This document shows positions 8,447-17,343 of a stretch of 48,552 nucleotides of DNA, in pieces (the stretch's first letter is position 1; each line of letters opens with the position of its first letter). A program made the translations under genes and the position numbers. Under the pieces are notes generated by a model. It saw only the letters and a program-made list of their open reading frames with translations. It had not been told where the DNA came from and searched no databases. Source of the stretch: Deltaproteobacteria bacterium. GTDB taxonomy: Bacteria > Desulfobacterota > Syntrophobacteria > Syntrophobacterales > Syntrophobacteraceae. The DNA lies in contig JAAYVE010000047.1 in NCBI GenBank assembly GCA_012517315.1, positions 1-48,552 of the forward strand. Reading direction: 5' to 3'.

Positions 8447-9075
8447 GCCCGGTCGGATTTATCGAAATCGAACTTCTCTCCGACGCTGCCTTCAGCCGAG
8501 GCGAGGGCACCGCCGGCGTGGTGGACATCGAAGTAGAGCACGACGACCTTGGGTTGCCGTTTCTGGGAGGTAAGACCATTCGGGGGCTCTTACGGGATTC
8601 GTGGCTCTCCATGCGCGGCTGTTTTCCAGAGCTCGATGAAGCGGGTGAACGTGTGTTCGGCCCCGAAGCGGATGTGGAGGAACGTTCCATCCTTCGGATC
8701 GGCGACGCCGTGGTGGACGAAGAGACCCGCCGCTGGATCGAGGCGGCCGAGAAACGGCAAAACAACCCTCTGACACCCGTCGAGGTTCTGGAGGCGCTCA
8801 CGGACATCCGGCGCCAGACTTCGGAGGAACGAAGAACGGGGGCGCCCGCCGAGACAACCCTTAGGTCTGTCAGGGTGGTCATTCGGGGATTGAAACTTCG
8901 GGCCCCTCTCTATTGGTTCCGGGAACCGACGGAGGCGGATATTCGAGTGCTCGCTTTAGCGGTCCTCGCAACCCGCCATGCGGGCCTTGGCCGCAGCCGC
9001 GGCCGCGGACACATTTGCATGAGTCTCGGCGGCGACATCGAAAAAACCCGGCAGGCGGCGAAAGGAGGGAGCTGA
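8443..9075 (+). CDS. Cas7-like RAMP (Csm3-type) protein
   Basis: 210 residues. The early segment G-V-V-D-I-E followed by L-P-F-L-G-G-K-T-I-R-G-L-L-R is the Csm3/Cas7 pattern, a catalytic-Asp loop and then the P-x-x-x-G-x-x-x-x-G-x-x-R helix. A C-terminal G-L-G-R-S-R-G-R-G-H is the glycine-rich RAMP loop. Backbone subunits of this type bind the crRNA and cut target RNA every 6 nt with the loop Asp; the Asp at about residue 27 is a candidate. Both ends overlap neighbours by the ATGA device, so stoichiometry is probably coupled to Cas10 and Csx10. Assignment to type III-D comes from the gene order. Confidence 0.83.
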   Translation: MSPVGFIEIELLSDAAFSRGEGTAGVVDIEVEHDDLGLPFLGGKTIRGLLRDSWLSMRGCFPELDEAGERVFGPEADVEERSILRIGDAVVDEETRRWIEAAEKRQNNPLTPVEVLEALTDIRRQTSEERRTGAPAETTLRSVRVVIRGLKLRAPLYWFREPTEADIRVLALAVLATRHAGLGRSRGRGHICMSLGGDIEKTRQAAKGGS

Positions 9076-10745
9076 TGATCTATCGGTATCTTTCCTACAC
9101 CCTTACCCTGGGATCTCCGGCGATCCTCTCGGCGTTGGGGGGCGACCCTAATAGCTCCTCGACGCTCCTCTTCATTCCCGGCCCCGCCGTTCGAGGGGCC
9201 CTGGCCAAGGCCTTGGGCGACCCGGGCCGAGATGGGGCCAAGCAGCAAGAGTTCAGCGATCTCGTTCTGGGCGGAAGGGTGCGCTATCTAAACGTCTACC
9301 CCTCGGCGGGCGGGCGGCGGACTTTTCCCATGCCCCTTTCCCTCCGGCGTGAGAAGAACAAAGCGGAAGAAAGCCAAACGGTTGCCGCCACGGATATCGC
9401 CGCTTTCGACGGTCACTGCACCGATGGTCATGATCTGTCCGCGTGCTGGCCTGAGGAGCAACTCACGAGCCTCGGCGAGGCATTCATCTCCATCGGCGGG
9501 GGGAAACCCGTGGCGATGCATCCCACGGTGAGCGCCCGCATCCACCACCAGCGCGACCGCCGAAAGGGGCGGGCATGGAAAGACCAGGAGGGCACAACGC
9601 ACGGGGCGATCTTCACGTTCGAATCCCTCGACGCAGGTCAGACCTTCCAGGGGCTCATCCAGATCCGGGGCGAAACGGACGAGGCTTGCCGGCAGGCGGC
9701 TGACCGCATCCGGGAGCTCCTCGGCGACACGCTCCTCGTCGGCCGATCCCGGAGGGCGGGTTACGGCGGCCTGGCCGTCATTACTTGGGGCGAGGTGCGC
9801 GACCGTGAAGTCAGGGGAGCGGGGAGCGAGGGACTTCGGCCTGTGACCGAGGATATTGCCGAGGGTGAGACGTTTCGTTTGCTCCTCATCTCGGCCTGCA
9901 TTGTTCGTAACCCCCAAACAGGGCAGATGGATCCGGAAGCGTTGACGATGATCCTGCAAAAACGGTTCTCCGGCCCGGCGAAACTCCTTCGGAAACGCTG
10001 GGCCTTCGAGATCGTCGGCGGCTTCAACCGCAAGTGGCGCCTGGAGACGCCTCAGGTTCCGGCCGTCTCGGCGGGATCGGTTTTCGTCTTTGAAGCCGTT
10101 CAAGACATTCCTTTCGCGGAGCTCCAGCAAATCGAGCACGAAGGTCTCGGGGAACGGCGTGAGGAAGGTTTCGGACGGGTGCTGTTCTTGGATGCGCCGT
10201 TGCAGCGCCTGAATGTGTACAAGCCCGAGGATGATCGGATGTCGCAGGATCGGAGCGGCGAACCGCCCGACTTGGTGCGCGAGATCGAACAGCGGATTCT
10301 CTCAAGGCGCGTCGCGAAGAAGATCGAGGAGGAGGCGGCCAAACTCCTGGCCCAGGTGAAACACCTTCCCACCAACAGTCTTATCGGCCGCTTGCGCCTT
10401 CCTCTCCGGAAAGGGCCGGATGAGGCCATCGAGACGCTTCAGCGATGGCTTGATGGCCATCAAGAGTCGGAGCGCCTGAAACGCCCGGCCATGGAGCAAC
10501 TGGAGCGCTGCCGCCTGGACGGGGGGCAGACGTTGAAAGATTGGCTCCTGGCCGCGAGCCGTCAGGAGAACATTGTGCAATGGATCCAGCCGCGTGTTCT
10601 GGCAAACCGGCATCACATCAGCTCCGAGGAAACGGCCGGTGAGTTTCTGAGAGATGAATGGAAGAGGTGGGCCCTTCTCTTGATGGACGCCGTTCTGGCC
10701 GGTCTGGCCCTTCGGAACAAGCGAGAGGAGGGCAATGATGGATAA
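9075..10745 (+). CDS. csx10: Csx10-like RAMP protein (Cas5 group), type III-D
   Basis: 556 residues. The N-terminal domain has a RAMP start with I-P-G-P-A-V-R-G-A-L-A near residue 37 and a later G-R-S-R-R-A-G-Y-G-G loop. A second glycine-rich loop, G-L-G-E-R-R-E-E-G-F-G-R-V, ends the RAMP half near residue 370. The last 180 residues are a helical tail with no recognised fold. In type III-D loci the Csx10 protein takes the Cas5 place at the crRNA 5' end. The start ATG at 9075 overlaps the previous stop and follows AAAGGAGGGA; the 3' end overlaps the next gene by 11 bp. The long helical tail may be doing work of the otherwise missing small subunit, which is only a guess. Confidence 0.8.
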   Translation: MIYRYLSYTLTLGSPAILSALGGDPNSSSTLLFIPGPAVRGALAKALGDPGRDGAKQQEFSDLVLGGRVRYLNVYPSAGGRRTFPMPLSLRREKNKAEESQTVAATDIAAFDGHCTDGHDLSACWPEEQLTSLGEAFISIGGGKPVAMHPTVSARIHHQRDRRKGRAWKDQEGTTHGAIFTFESLDAGQTFQGLIQIRGETDEACRQAADRIRELLGDTLLVGRSRRAGYGGLAVITWGEVRDREVRGAGSEGLRPVTEDIAEGETFRLLLISACIVRNPQTGQMDPEALTMILQKRFSGPAKLLRKRWAFEIVGGFNRKWRLETPQVPAVSAGSVFVFEAVQDIPFAELQQIEHEGLGERREEGFGRVLFLDAPLQRLNVYKPEDDRMSQDRSGEPPDLVREIEQRILSRRVAKKIEEEAAKLLAQVKHLPTNSLIGRLRLPLRKGPDEAIETLQRWLDGHQESERLKRPAMEQLERCRLDGGQTLKDWLLAASRQENIVQWIQPRVLANRHHISSEETAGEFLRDEWKRWALLLMDAVLAGLALRNKREEGNDG

Positions 10746-12204
10746 ACACGAGCGTGAGACGAACATTGCCGGCGGCGTGCGGCCCATACGCGCCCGTTGG
10801 GTGATCACGGGAGAGATGGTCCTTGCAAGCGCCGCTCACTTCGGAGGCAGGGAAGAGGGTTCGGTGGACATGACCGTGTTGCGCGATCCCAAGGAGGGGC
10901 TTCCCCTCCTTCCGGGCACCTCGCTCGCGGGCGCCATCCGGAGCCACCTGGCCGACGTCCTCGGCGGGTACCGATCGGACGAGCATCGGGATGTGGCCCT
11001 GTTTTTCGGCGCGGCGCGCGGAAATGATGAGGGTTCTCAAAGTCCGCTCATCGTTTTTGATGCCTTGGGGAAGATCCCCGAAGGACTTTCCGAGGAAATC
11101 CGGGCCGGCGTGGCCATCAATCCTGCAACGGGCACTGCCGAGGCCCACAAGAAGTTCGACTTCGAAGTCCTGCCGGCGGGAACGGTTTTCCCGCTAAGAG
11201 TCGAGCTGATCATCGAGGATCCGGGGGAAGAAGGGCGGACTCTCGGCCTCCTTGTGTCCGCTCTGGACGGCTTAACGGCAGGGGAGATCGCCCTGGGGAT
11301 GCGGCGCTCACGGGGACTCGGCGCTGTCACGGTTCGAAGGTGGAAGGCTGTTCGTCACGATCTCGCGACCGACCGGGGCTGGATCAGGTGGCTCACGAGC
11401 GATCACGAAAAGCCCATCGGCGACGATGTCCCGGGGCACGCCACGGCGACCGAGGCGGTTCGTTCCGTCTCCCCCTCTCTCAAGATGGAATGTCCGAAAG
11501 ACCAACGCCGTCGCGTGGTCGTGGATCTCGCTCTCGAGTTTGTCGGCGATCTATTGGTGCGCAGCCCCGCCACCGAACCCGGCGCTCCAGACGTCGGGCA
11601 TCTTCATACCGCCGGGAAACCCGTTCTTCCCGGCACGGGCCTTGGTGGGGCGCTCCGCGCCCAGGCCCTTCGCATCGCCCGTCTCGTCCGGCAGGGAAAA
11701 GGCGATGGAGATCTCTGGGTTGACCGCCTTTTCGGCCCTCGACTCGAAGGAGAAGACGAAGAGGCGGCAAACAACACGGCTGCGGCGTCAAAGTTGAGAA
11801 TTTCCGAATCTTTCCTTGCAAACGGGGCCGCACGCCGCCAAACCCGTATTGCCGTTGACCGCTTCACTGGAGGCGTGGTTTCGGGGGCGCTTTTCGAAGA
11901 GGCGGTGCAGTGCGGCGGAAAGCTCAAGGTTCGCCTCGAACTCCGGAACCCGGACGATCCGGAGATCGGGTTCCTCCTTTTGCTCCTCAAGGATCTGCTC
12001 TCTGGGGAAGTCCCCGTGGGAGGCGCCGTTTCGGTGGGACGGGGAATTCTCAAGGGAGCGGCCCAGGTGCGCTGGAGTGACGGAAAATCGTGCCGGATCG
12101 AGCCCGGCCTGAAGGCGGACAATGAATCGCTCGAGCGTTTCAACAGGTTGATCCAGGCCTTTTGGGGTGCGGCGCCGCTGCACGAGACGGAGGTGCGACC
12201 ATGA
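10735..12204 (+). CDS. Double Cas7-like RAMP fusion
   Basis: 489 residues with two Csm3/Cas7 units in tandem. Unit 1 has G-S-V-D-M-T followed by L-P-L-L-P-G-T-S-L-A-G-A-I-R near 43-70 and a G-M-R-R-S-R-G-L-G loop near 190. Unit 2 repeats the layout with P-V-L-P-G-T-G-L-G-G-A-L-R near 300 and a V-S-V-G-R-G-I loop near 440. Each unit keeps an Asp in the loop used for target-RNA cleavage by Csm3, so two cuts per fused subunit are possible. Fused Cas7 units are known from III-D and III-E systems. Tandem ATGs at 10735 and 10738 leave the start uncertain by one codon. The 3' end overlaps csx19. Confidence 0.82.
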   Translation: MMDKHERETNIAGGVRPIRARWVITGEMVLASAAHFGGREEGSVDMTVLRDPKEGLPLLPGTSLAGAIRSHLADVLGGYRSDEHRDVALFFGAARGNDEGSQSPLIVFDALGKIPEGLSEEIRAGVAINPATGTAEAHKKFDFEVLPAGTVFPLRVELIIEDPGEEGRTLGLLVSALDGLTAGEIALGMRRSRGLGAVTVRRWKAVRHDLATDRGWIRWLTSDHEKPIGDDVPGHATATEAVRSVSPSLKMECPKDQRRRVVVDLALEFVGDLLVRSPATEPGAPDVGHLHTAGKPVLPGTGLGGALRAQALRIARLVRQGKGDGDLWVDRLFGPRLEGEDEEAANNTAAASKLRISESFLANGAARRQTRIAVDRFTGGVVSGALFEEAVQCGGKLKVRLELRNPDDPEIGFLLLLLKDLLSGEVPVGGAVSVGRGILKGAAQVRWSDGKSCRIEPGLKADNESLERFNRLIQAFWGAAPLHETEVRP

Positions 12205-12809
12205 CGCGTGTGGATGGGTGCACCATTGAAATGCTGGATACGAAGACATGTAACGCTTTTCTTACCTGGGTGAGCGGGGGCAACAAGAAGCCGGAAGGGG
12301 CGGAAGGCCTAGGGTGGCTCCTTGCCCACTGCCATGACGGCGTGACCTGGGGGCGACTGGGGGAAGACGGTCTTGTCTGGCTCGTCTCCTCAGCGGTGTT
12401 CCCGGATCTCTCTCCCGCCATTAGCGCCTCGAACCTATTGGAAATGCGCCTCTTCGGCAAGGGAAAGGAGGTGCTGATCTGGCGGTCGGAGGCAGAGTTT
12501 TCGGGACGCTGTCTCTCCGATGACGCAGGCGATCCGAAGGGGGGAGATTCTCCCACGAGACCGGATGACGAGACGCGGATTCTTTTGGGAGACCGCCTCT
12601 TGGCCGGCCCCAAAGATGGTTTCAGCCGGGTGGGTACGGCCTCGGGCAGGGAGCAGGCCGTTCCCCTGGAGTGCACCGAACAGGACTTCACCGGCGGTCG
12701 CCAGCCGCTGCGAGTGAGGGTGCGACACTACTTTGAACAGGATTCGCAGACCGGTGCGGTGCGCGTCGCCGCAAGCCGTCTGGTGGACATTTTCAAGGAG
12801 GTGCGCTGA
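12201..12809 (+). CDS. csx19: Csx19-like (TIGR03984) type III-D protein
   Basis: 202 residues. The segment W-L-L-A-H-C-H-D-G-V-T-W-G-R near 34-47 and a later L-L-G-D-R-L sit where the Csx19/TIGR03984 family has its conserved W-x-L-A-x-C-x-D-G-V-x-W-G and L-W-G-x-R. Csx19 is found almost only in type III-D loci between RAMP genes and its role in the complex is not established. Start at ATG 12201 and stop at 12807-12809 both overlap neighbouring genes, so it is translated as part of the effector operon. No nuclease motif or metal site is apparent. Confidence 0.72.
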   Translation: MTRVDGCTIEMLDTKTCNAFLTWVSGGNKKPEGAEGLGWLLAHCHDGVTWGRLGEDGLVWLVSSAVFPDLSPAISASNLLEMRLFGKGKEVLIWRSEAEFSGRCLSDDAGDPKGGDSPTRPDDETRILLGDRLLAGPKDGFSRVGTASGREQAVPLECTEQDFTGGRQPLRVRVRHYFEQDSQTGAVRVAASRLVDIFKEVR

Positions 12810-15292
12810 TGGCCCTGGAACGAGGCAAACTGGTGCTCAGCAAGAAGGGAAAACCTCAGATTGAGGCAAATGGTAAGCTCTTCAACCCGGCCCAGGGTGA
12901 GCTGTCGCGCACTATCGTCGAACGGTTGAAGGACCTGAGAGGCACGGAGGTGGAGTTCGAGATGGTCGAGGGTCAGCCGAAGAAAATCCGGGAGGTCGGC
13001 TCAGAGTTCATCCCGCATCAGGGGACGGCGCCTCGCCGAAGCACCTCTCGCACAACACAGGCGAGCCGCCATCCTGAGCCACACACAGCGGGTAGTTCGA
13101 CGGCAAGAAGCCCCGATTTTCACAACCCCTACAATTTCATCCCTGCACCTCCGCGGAAGCTTGATGATCCCGATCTTGGGGATCATGAGCCCGTTTCACA
13201 GGATCGTTTTCACTCCGATCGTTACACCGGCCGTATCCGAGTGACCATGGAGGCCGTCACGCCGCTCCTTGTGCCCGATGCCGAAGACTGCCGAGAAGAA
13301 TCGAACGGCCACAAGACCTTTCCCGTGCTCTTGGGGAAGGATGGAAAACCGTTGATCCCTTCTTCCAGCGTCCGGGGAATGCTTCGTGCAGCCTATGAGG
13401 TGGTAACGAATTCGCGCTTCGGCCGTTTTTCGAAAGAACATCAAAACCGCCCTGCTTATCGGATGGAAGCCCGTGAAGGACTGCGCCTCATCCCGGCCCG
13501 CATTGAGAACGGACAGATCCATCTTCTCACCGGCACCTCCTCTGTTAATGAGGACGGCTCACCCAACGGGCCGCAATACGCGGCCTGGCTTCCTCGCTAC
13601 AGCGGCGCCAACAAGAACACAAGCCGCGCCCTCACTTATACCGACGGCACCCTTCCCCAACACGGCGAGGAGCTGGAGTGTTGGGTGGAGCTGATGCAGC
13701 ACCATCGCTGGGATAAAGAGAAAGACCAGCATATCCCTGATTTTCAATACTGGGCGGTCCGCTCCATTGTGAAAGCAGGTGGAACACTGCCATCCGTTTG
13801 TCCAAGTTCCCAGGCCGTCCAGAAACAAAATGGCCGATCCTGGCATGAACCACAAAGTCGGAGGGAGAAAATCCACGGCTGGGTCTGCGTCACCAACGCC
13901 AACATCAACCGCAAGCACGACGAGCGGGTGTTCTTCTGCGATGCCTCATCGAAACCGCCGGGGCCTTTCCCATTGACGGACTCGCATAAGGACATGTGGC
14001 GGGAGCTTATCGGAAACTACCGGGAAATCCACACCGATGATCTTGAGAGAAGGCGACGAAACGGCCAGGGCTTTGACGCCTACCTTGGGCGCGAACCGGG
14101 AAAGACCGCCTGGTCCCGCCACGTTTATGATCCAGATGCCTTGGAGCTTCGCGACGGCACCCTCTGCTACGTCCGGCTGAATCCACAGCACACCGATGTG
14201 GAAGCCCTTTTCCCCGTCATGATCGCCCGGGAGCTCTATCAAGCCTCGCCGTGGGAATTGCTGGATCCGAGCCTCCGTCCGGCAACGAAGCTCTCTGAGC
14301 TTTCCCCTGCCGATCGGGTATTCGGATGGGTGCGCACGGAAGCCGATGGTGCAAGCGGGAGCAAGGGAGAGGAATCTGCCGTTCGCGGTCTCCTGAGGGT
14401 CGGCCCTGTGGTTTGCGAATCGAGCGCCGAGGATGCTCTCGAATACTTTAACGAGCCGGGACTCCCTTTGGCCATCCTGGCTGCGCCCAAACCCCAACAG
14501 GGCAGGTTTTACGTGGCGGCCTCTTCCCAAGGGAAAGCGCAAAATGACGGTCTTTCTAAAGCCCAGGCCAGCTACGCCCCTGGGAAAGGCTTGCGGGGGC
14601 GCAAGGTGTATCCGCACCATCAGAGGCTCCCGAGGGAGCATTGGGCAAATCCGCTGGAGGATCGCACCCAAAATAGGCAGGGGCCCTGGCAGGAGTACCG
14701 GCGCCCCAGTCAGAACGGGCAGGAGCAGCGCGACGACCAGAACCGCTCCGTTCTCGGCTGGGTCAAACCCGGCGCCCGCTTCAGCTTCGACATTCACGTC
14801 ACCAATCTCTCCAAGGTCGAGCTGGGCGCTCTGCTCTACCTTCTGACCTTACCTCAAGGGTATTGCCATCGCTTCGGGGGCGGAAAGCCCCTGGGGTTCG
14901 GAAGCGTGAGATTGGCCATCGAGAGTTGTGAGGTTCAGAAGGTGGAGTCACTCCATGGGCAGTATCGTTCGTGGGAAGCCCAGGCCGGCACGGAAAATAT
15001 CATAGAAGAGGCCGTCAACGCCTTCAAGGAAGCGGTGAGACGCGCTTACGGCAGCGGATCGAGGAACGACTTCGATGAGATCCCCTTCATTCGGGCCGTT
15101 AATCGCGCATGTTGCGGCTTCGACGACGGCCTTCCCCTTCACTATCCGCGTGCGACTCCAAACGGCCAGCCTGGCCCGCCGAGCCCCATGGGCGAAGCAT
15201 TCAAGTGGTTCGTGGCCAATGAACGGGGAGTCAAGCACGCCCTTCGCGATCTCGCAACGGATGCCGGCCTTCCCACCCTTCAAGAGACATAG
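12809..15292 (+). CDS. TIGR03986-family CRISPR RAMP protein (large Cas7-like)
   Basis: 827 residues. The first 90 residues form a small beta-rich domain. N-P-Y-N-F-I-P-A-P-P-R near 106 and the D-R-F ... Y-T-G-R-I stretch are the hallmark of TIGR03986 RAMPs in type III-D operons. P-L-I-P-S-S-S-V-R-G-M-L-R near 182-194 is the RAMP helix, and R-F-G-G-G-K-P-L-G-F-G-S near 690 is the C-terminal glycine-rich loop. The large insertions between them have no assignable fold. The start overlaps csx19. The stop codon TAG (15290-15292) is the first three bases of a MITE, so the native C-terminus may have been altered by that insertion. Confidence 0.82.
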   Translation: MALERGKLVLSKKGKPQIEANGKLFNPAQGELSRTIVERLKDLRGTEVEFEMVEGQPKKIREVGSEFIPHQGTAPRRSTSRTTQASRHPEPHTAGSSTARSPDFHNPYNFIPAPPRKLDDPDLGDHEPVSQDRFHSDRYTGRIRVTMEAVTPLLVPDAEDCREESNGHKTFPVLLGKDGKPLIPSSSVRGMLRAAYEVVTNSRFGRFSKEHQNRPAYRMEAREGLRLIPARIENGQIHLLTGTSSVNEDGSPNGPQYAAWLPRYSGANKNTSRALTYTDGTLPQHGEELECWVELMQHHRWDKEKDQHIPDFQYWAVRSIVKAGGTLPSVCPSSQAVQKQNGRSWHEPQSRREKIHGWVCVTNANINRKHDERVFFCDASSKPPGPFPLTDSHKDMWRELIGNYREIHTDDLERRRRNGQGFDAYLGREPGKTAWSRHVYDPDALELRDGTLCYVRLNPQHTDVEALFPVMIARELYQASPWELLDPSLRPATKLSELSPADRVFGWVRTEADGASGSKGEESAVRGLLRVGPVVCESSAEDALEYFNEPGLPLAILAAPKPQQGRFYVAASSQGKAQNDGLSKAQASYAPGKGLRGRKVYPHHQRLPREHWANPLEDRTQNRQGPWQEYRRPSQNGQEQRDDQNRSVLGWVKPGARFSFDIHVTNLSKVELGALLYLLTLPQGYCHRFGGGKPLGFGSVRLAIESCEVQKVESLHGQYRSWEAQAGTENIIEEAVNAFKEAVRRAYGSGSRNDFDEIPFIRAVNRACCGFDDGLPLHYPRATPNGQPGPPSPMGEAFKWFVANERGVKHALRDLATDAGLPTLQET

Positions 15293-15424
15293 CAGGTTGC
15301 TGAAAAACCTTCCCCAACGTCACCCCGGCGGAAGCCGGGGTACAGAAACCTTGTGGAATCTGGATGCCGGTTTCCACCGGCATGACGGACAGAGCCTTTG
15401 ATGAACTTTCTCAACAGTCTGCTA
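15290..15424. mobile_element. 135-bp MITE with TA-ended terminal inverted repeats
   Basis: The ends are TAGCAGGTTGCTGAAAAA on the left and, read inward on the other strand, TAGCAGACTGTTGAGAAA, about 14 of 18 identical. Inside are two perfect hairpins: CCCCGGC-GGAA-GCCGGGG at 15323-15340 and TGCCGGT-TTCC-ACCGGCA at 15365-15382. There is no coding capacity. TA at both tips suggests mobilisation by a Tc1/mariner-type (IS630-like) transposase acting from elsewhere. It lies exactly between the RAMP gene and the second CARF gene, supplies the stop codon of the former, and its hairpins may reduce read-through into the latter. Confidence 0.75.
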
Positions 15425-15446
15425 GAATCAAAAAAGGGAGTTATTA

Positions 15447-16508
15447 ATGCAACATATCTTGTGCACCGTCGGCACCTCGCTTCTCACCAATCGTGACGAC
15501 CGCCCCTGGGCCGGGTGGTATCCGCGGGGCGATCGTCCACTGCCGGATGCTGAATCCGTTGACGCCTGGCTCACCACGGCGGATGCGAGTGCTGCCAGCG
15601 CCGAGACGAACACCCTGGCTCGGTTGGAGCTCTCCAAGGCGGATGTTCTCACCCTCCTCCACTCGGACACCCCCGAAGGCCGCTTCTGCACGGAGCGCCT
15701 TCAGACCCTCTATCGCGGCACCGTCCGGGAAGTCACGCTCGAGAAGATCGGCAAGCTCGGCTATGGGGCAGACCACTTCACAGCGGGCTTGAAAGCTTTG
15801 GTGGATGTCACCATCCGCAAGGTCCATGAGGCTAGAGCGCACGGCATGACGCCTCTTTTCTGCGCCACGGGCGGCTTCAAGGCGGAGATCGCCTTCCTGA
15901 ACCTGATGGGGGCGCTGCTCGGCATCGAGGTGGTCTATATCCACGAACTGCACCGGGAACTCGTCCGCCTCCCGTGTCTTCCACTTACCTGGGATGCCGA
16001 GTTCGTCGCCAGACATGAGGATTTTTTCCGGTGGATTGACGAAGAGCCCCGCAAGAGCGCCGAGGTGGAGTCGTGGTTGAAAGGAAGACCCGAGCTCAGG
16101 CCCCTGGTGGAGGACGGTGACGACGGCTGCACCTATCTCTCCGCGGCAGGGGATCTCCTCTACCGGGTCGCCAAAGAACAACGCTCCCTGGGACCGAGGG
16201 CGGTTTGGCCCCAAGCGGATCCAAGACCGCCCCAGGAGAAGAATTGTCTCTCCGGGGTGGAACACCACCGTCCATCGGGCTGGGAGCGGTTTGTCAAGAG
16301 ACTCTGCGCCGTAGATTCTGTGACTTCAGTACATTACGATCCGAAAGCCCGGGGCGGAGCCCGCGTCACCATCATCGACGGCCAAAACGGCATCCTGGGG
16401 GTTTGCTATAGTGAACAGGGAAATGCGCTACCCTTGCGGGTGGAGACCACTGCGCGAGGCCAGGCACAGATCGAGCTTGTCGCCGACTACCTGCGCCAAC
16501 TGAAGTGA
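15447..16508 (+). CDS. CARF protein, APE2256/TIGR02619-like
   Basis: 353 residues. The N-terminal CARF domain starts with I-L-C-T-V-G-T-S-L-L-T-N (residues 4-15) and has F-C-A-T-G-G-F-K-A-E at 138-147, the ligand-binding loop of the APE2256/TIGR02619 group. These are cyclic-oligoadenylate sensors related to Csm6 and to ring nucleases such as Sso1393. A linker follows at about 190-265, then a C-terminal beta-rich domain ending in a helix (about 265-353). I see no HEPN R-x4-H motif and no PD-(D/E)xK site, so it may degrade or report the messenger rather than cut RNA. RBS GGGAG lies about 6 bp upstream. The MITE separates it from the operon. Confidence 0.75.
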   Translation: MQHILCTVGTSLLTNRDDRPWAGWYPRGDRPLPDAESVDAWLTTADASAASAETNTLARLELSKADVLTLLHSDTPEGRFCTERLQTLYRGTVREVTLEKIGKLGYGADHFTAGLKALVDVTIRKVHEARAHGMTPLFCATGGFKAEIAFLNLMGALLGIEVVYIHELHRELVRLPCLPLTWDAEFVARHEDFFRWIDEEPRKSAEVESWLKGRPELRPLVEDGDDGCTYLSAAGDLLYRVAKEQRSLGPRAVWPQADPRPPQEKNCLSGVEHHRPSGWERFVKRLCAVDSVTSVHYDPKARGGARVTIIDGQNGILGVCYSEQGNALPLRVETTARGQAQIELVADYLRQLK

Positions 16509-16814
16509 CGTCAACGTTTTCTAGCCGGGGCGGACATGGTTGATTAAGTCCAAATGGCAACAACGACCATCTCATCGATGCCTTGCGCTGCGCCATGCCG
16601 GACCGGGAGCAGTCCGTTCTCAACCAAGCGAGCGAGGAGACCATCTCCCCGGTGCTGCTGACGACTTGGTGTTCCTCTCAGATGAACGCACAGAGCTTCC
16701 ACCATTTTTCCGAGAGACACTCGACTTGACGGGAATCCGCAAAACCCAGCTTTTTCCCCGGATATCTCGTTTTGATGTCAAGTCCCGTCCCCGGTCAAAA
16801 GGAATCTCATGCAG
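16509..16814. other. No recognised gene
   Basis: Between the second CARF gene and the broken ATPase. A short + frame (about 16540-16730) reads N-G-N-N-D-H-L-I-D-A-L-R-C-A-M-P and looks protein-like, but it has no start and I cannot assign it. No CRISPR repeats and no tRNA are visible. Confidence 0.5.
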
Positions 16815-17343
16815 CTATTCCTTAGATTCCGCCAGTTCAAGGAGGAACCGCCATGCCGTAGGACCACTTAGATGGTCCTGCCGCCGGCCTCGATCTCTCG
16901 ACAGCATCCTGGCCGAAGAACCGGCGAGATAAGCCTCGCAGTTTTTCGTGCGCATCAAACGGTCGACGAAGGGCTTCCATCCGGGGGCTGCCTGAATCTC
17001 GTCGAAAAAGCAGTAGACCGTCTCGGTGTTTTTCTTCTCCGGGTTGATGGAGTAATAGGCCTCGGCGATGAGGCCGAGATTGTCCTGCCGCAGGTTGTGG
17101 AGCCGATCGTCGCAAAAGTTCAGGTACAGAATGTTCTGCCGGGGCACTCAGCCGTCGAGAAGTCGCCGGATGACAGGGAACAGGTATGTCGACTTGCCGC
17201 TTCGGCGTACCCCGATGCAGATGGCGGCCTTCCCGTGAACCTTCTCGATACGCAAACGCCGGGGCACCCCGGTCTCCAGCCGGGTTTCCTGGAAGTCCAG
17301 GATGATGGATTTGAGCGTCTCTCATGGGCTTAGTTCTGGCCAT
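16815..17343 (-). pseudogene. AAA_14/DUF4143-type ATPase, broken
   Basis: Minus strand. Near 17300 the frame reads E-T-L-K-S-I-I-L-D-F-Q-E-T, then a Walker A, G-V-R-R-S-G-K-S-T-Y, near 17190. An in-frame TGA near 17150 interrupts L-L-D-G / V-P-R-Q-N-I-L-Y-L-N-F. The Walker B-like F-F-D-E-I-Q-A-A-P-G-W and L-A-G-S-S-A-R-M-L-S follow, after which the frame is lost. The presumed start at 17340 is in another frame. The order matches the AAA_14 plus DUF4143 ATPases that are common in anaerobes, but the gene has an early frameshift, a stop and no C-terminal half, so it is dead. Confidence 0.75.

Noticed and set aside
15323-15382. Two perfect hairpins read at first as a CRISPR repeat pair or terminators
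   Set aside because: The arms differ from each other, there is no regular spacer, and both lie inside terminal inverted repeats, so they belong to the MITE.
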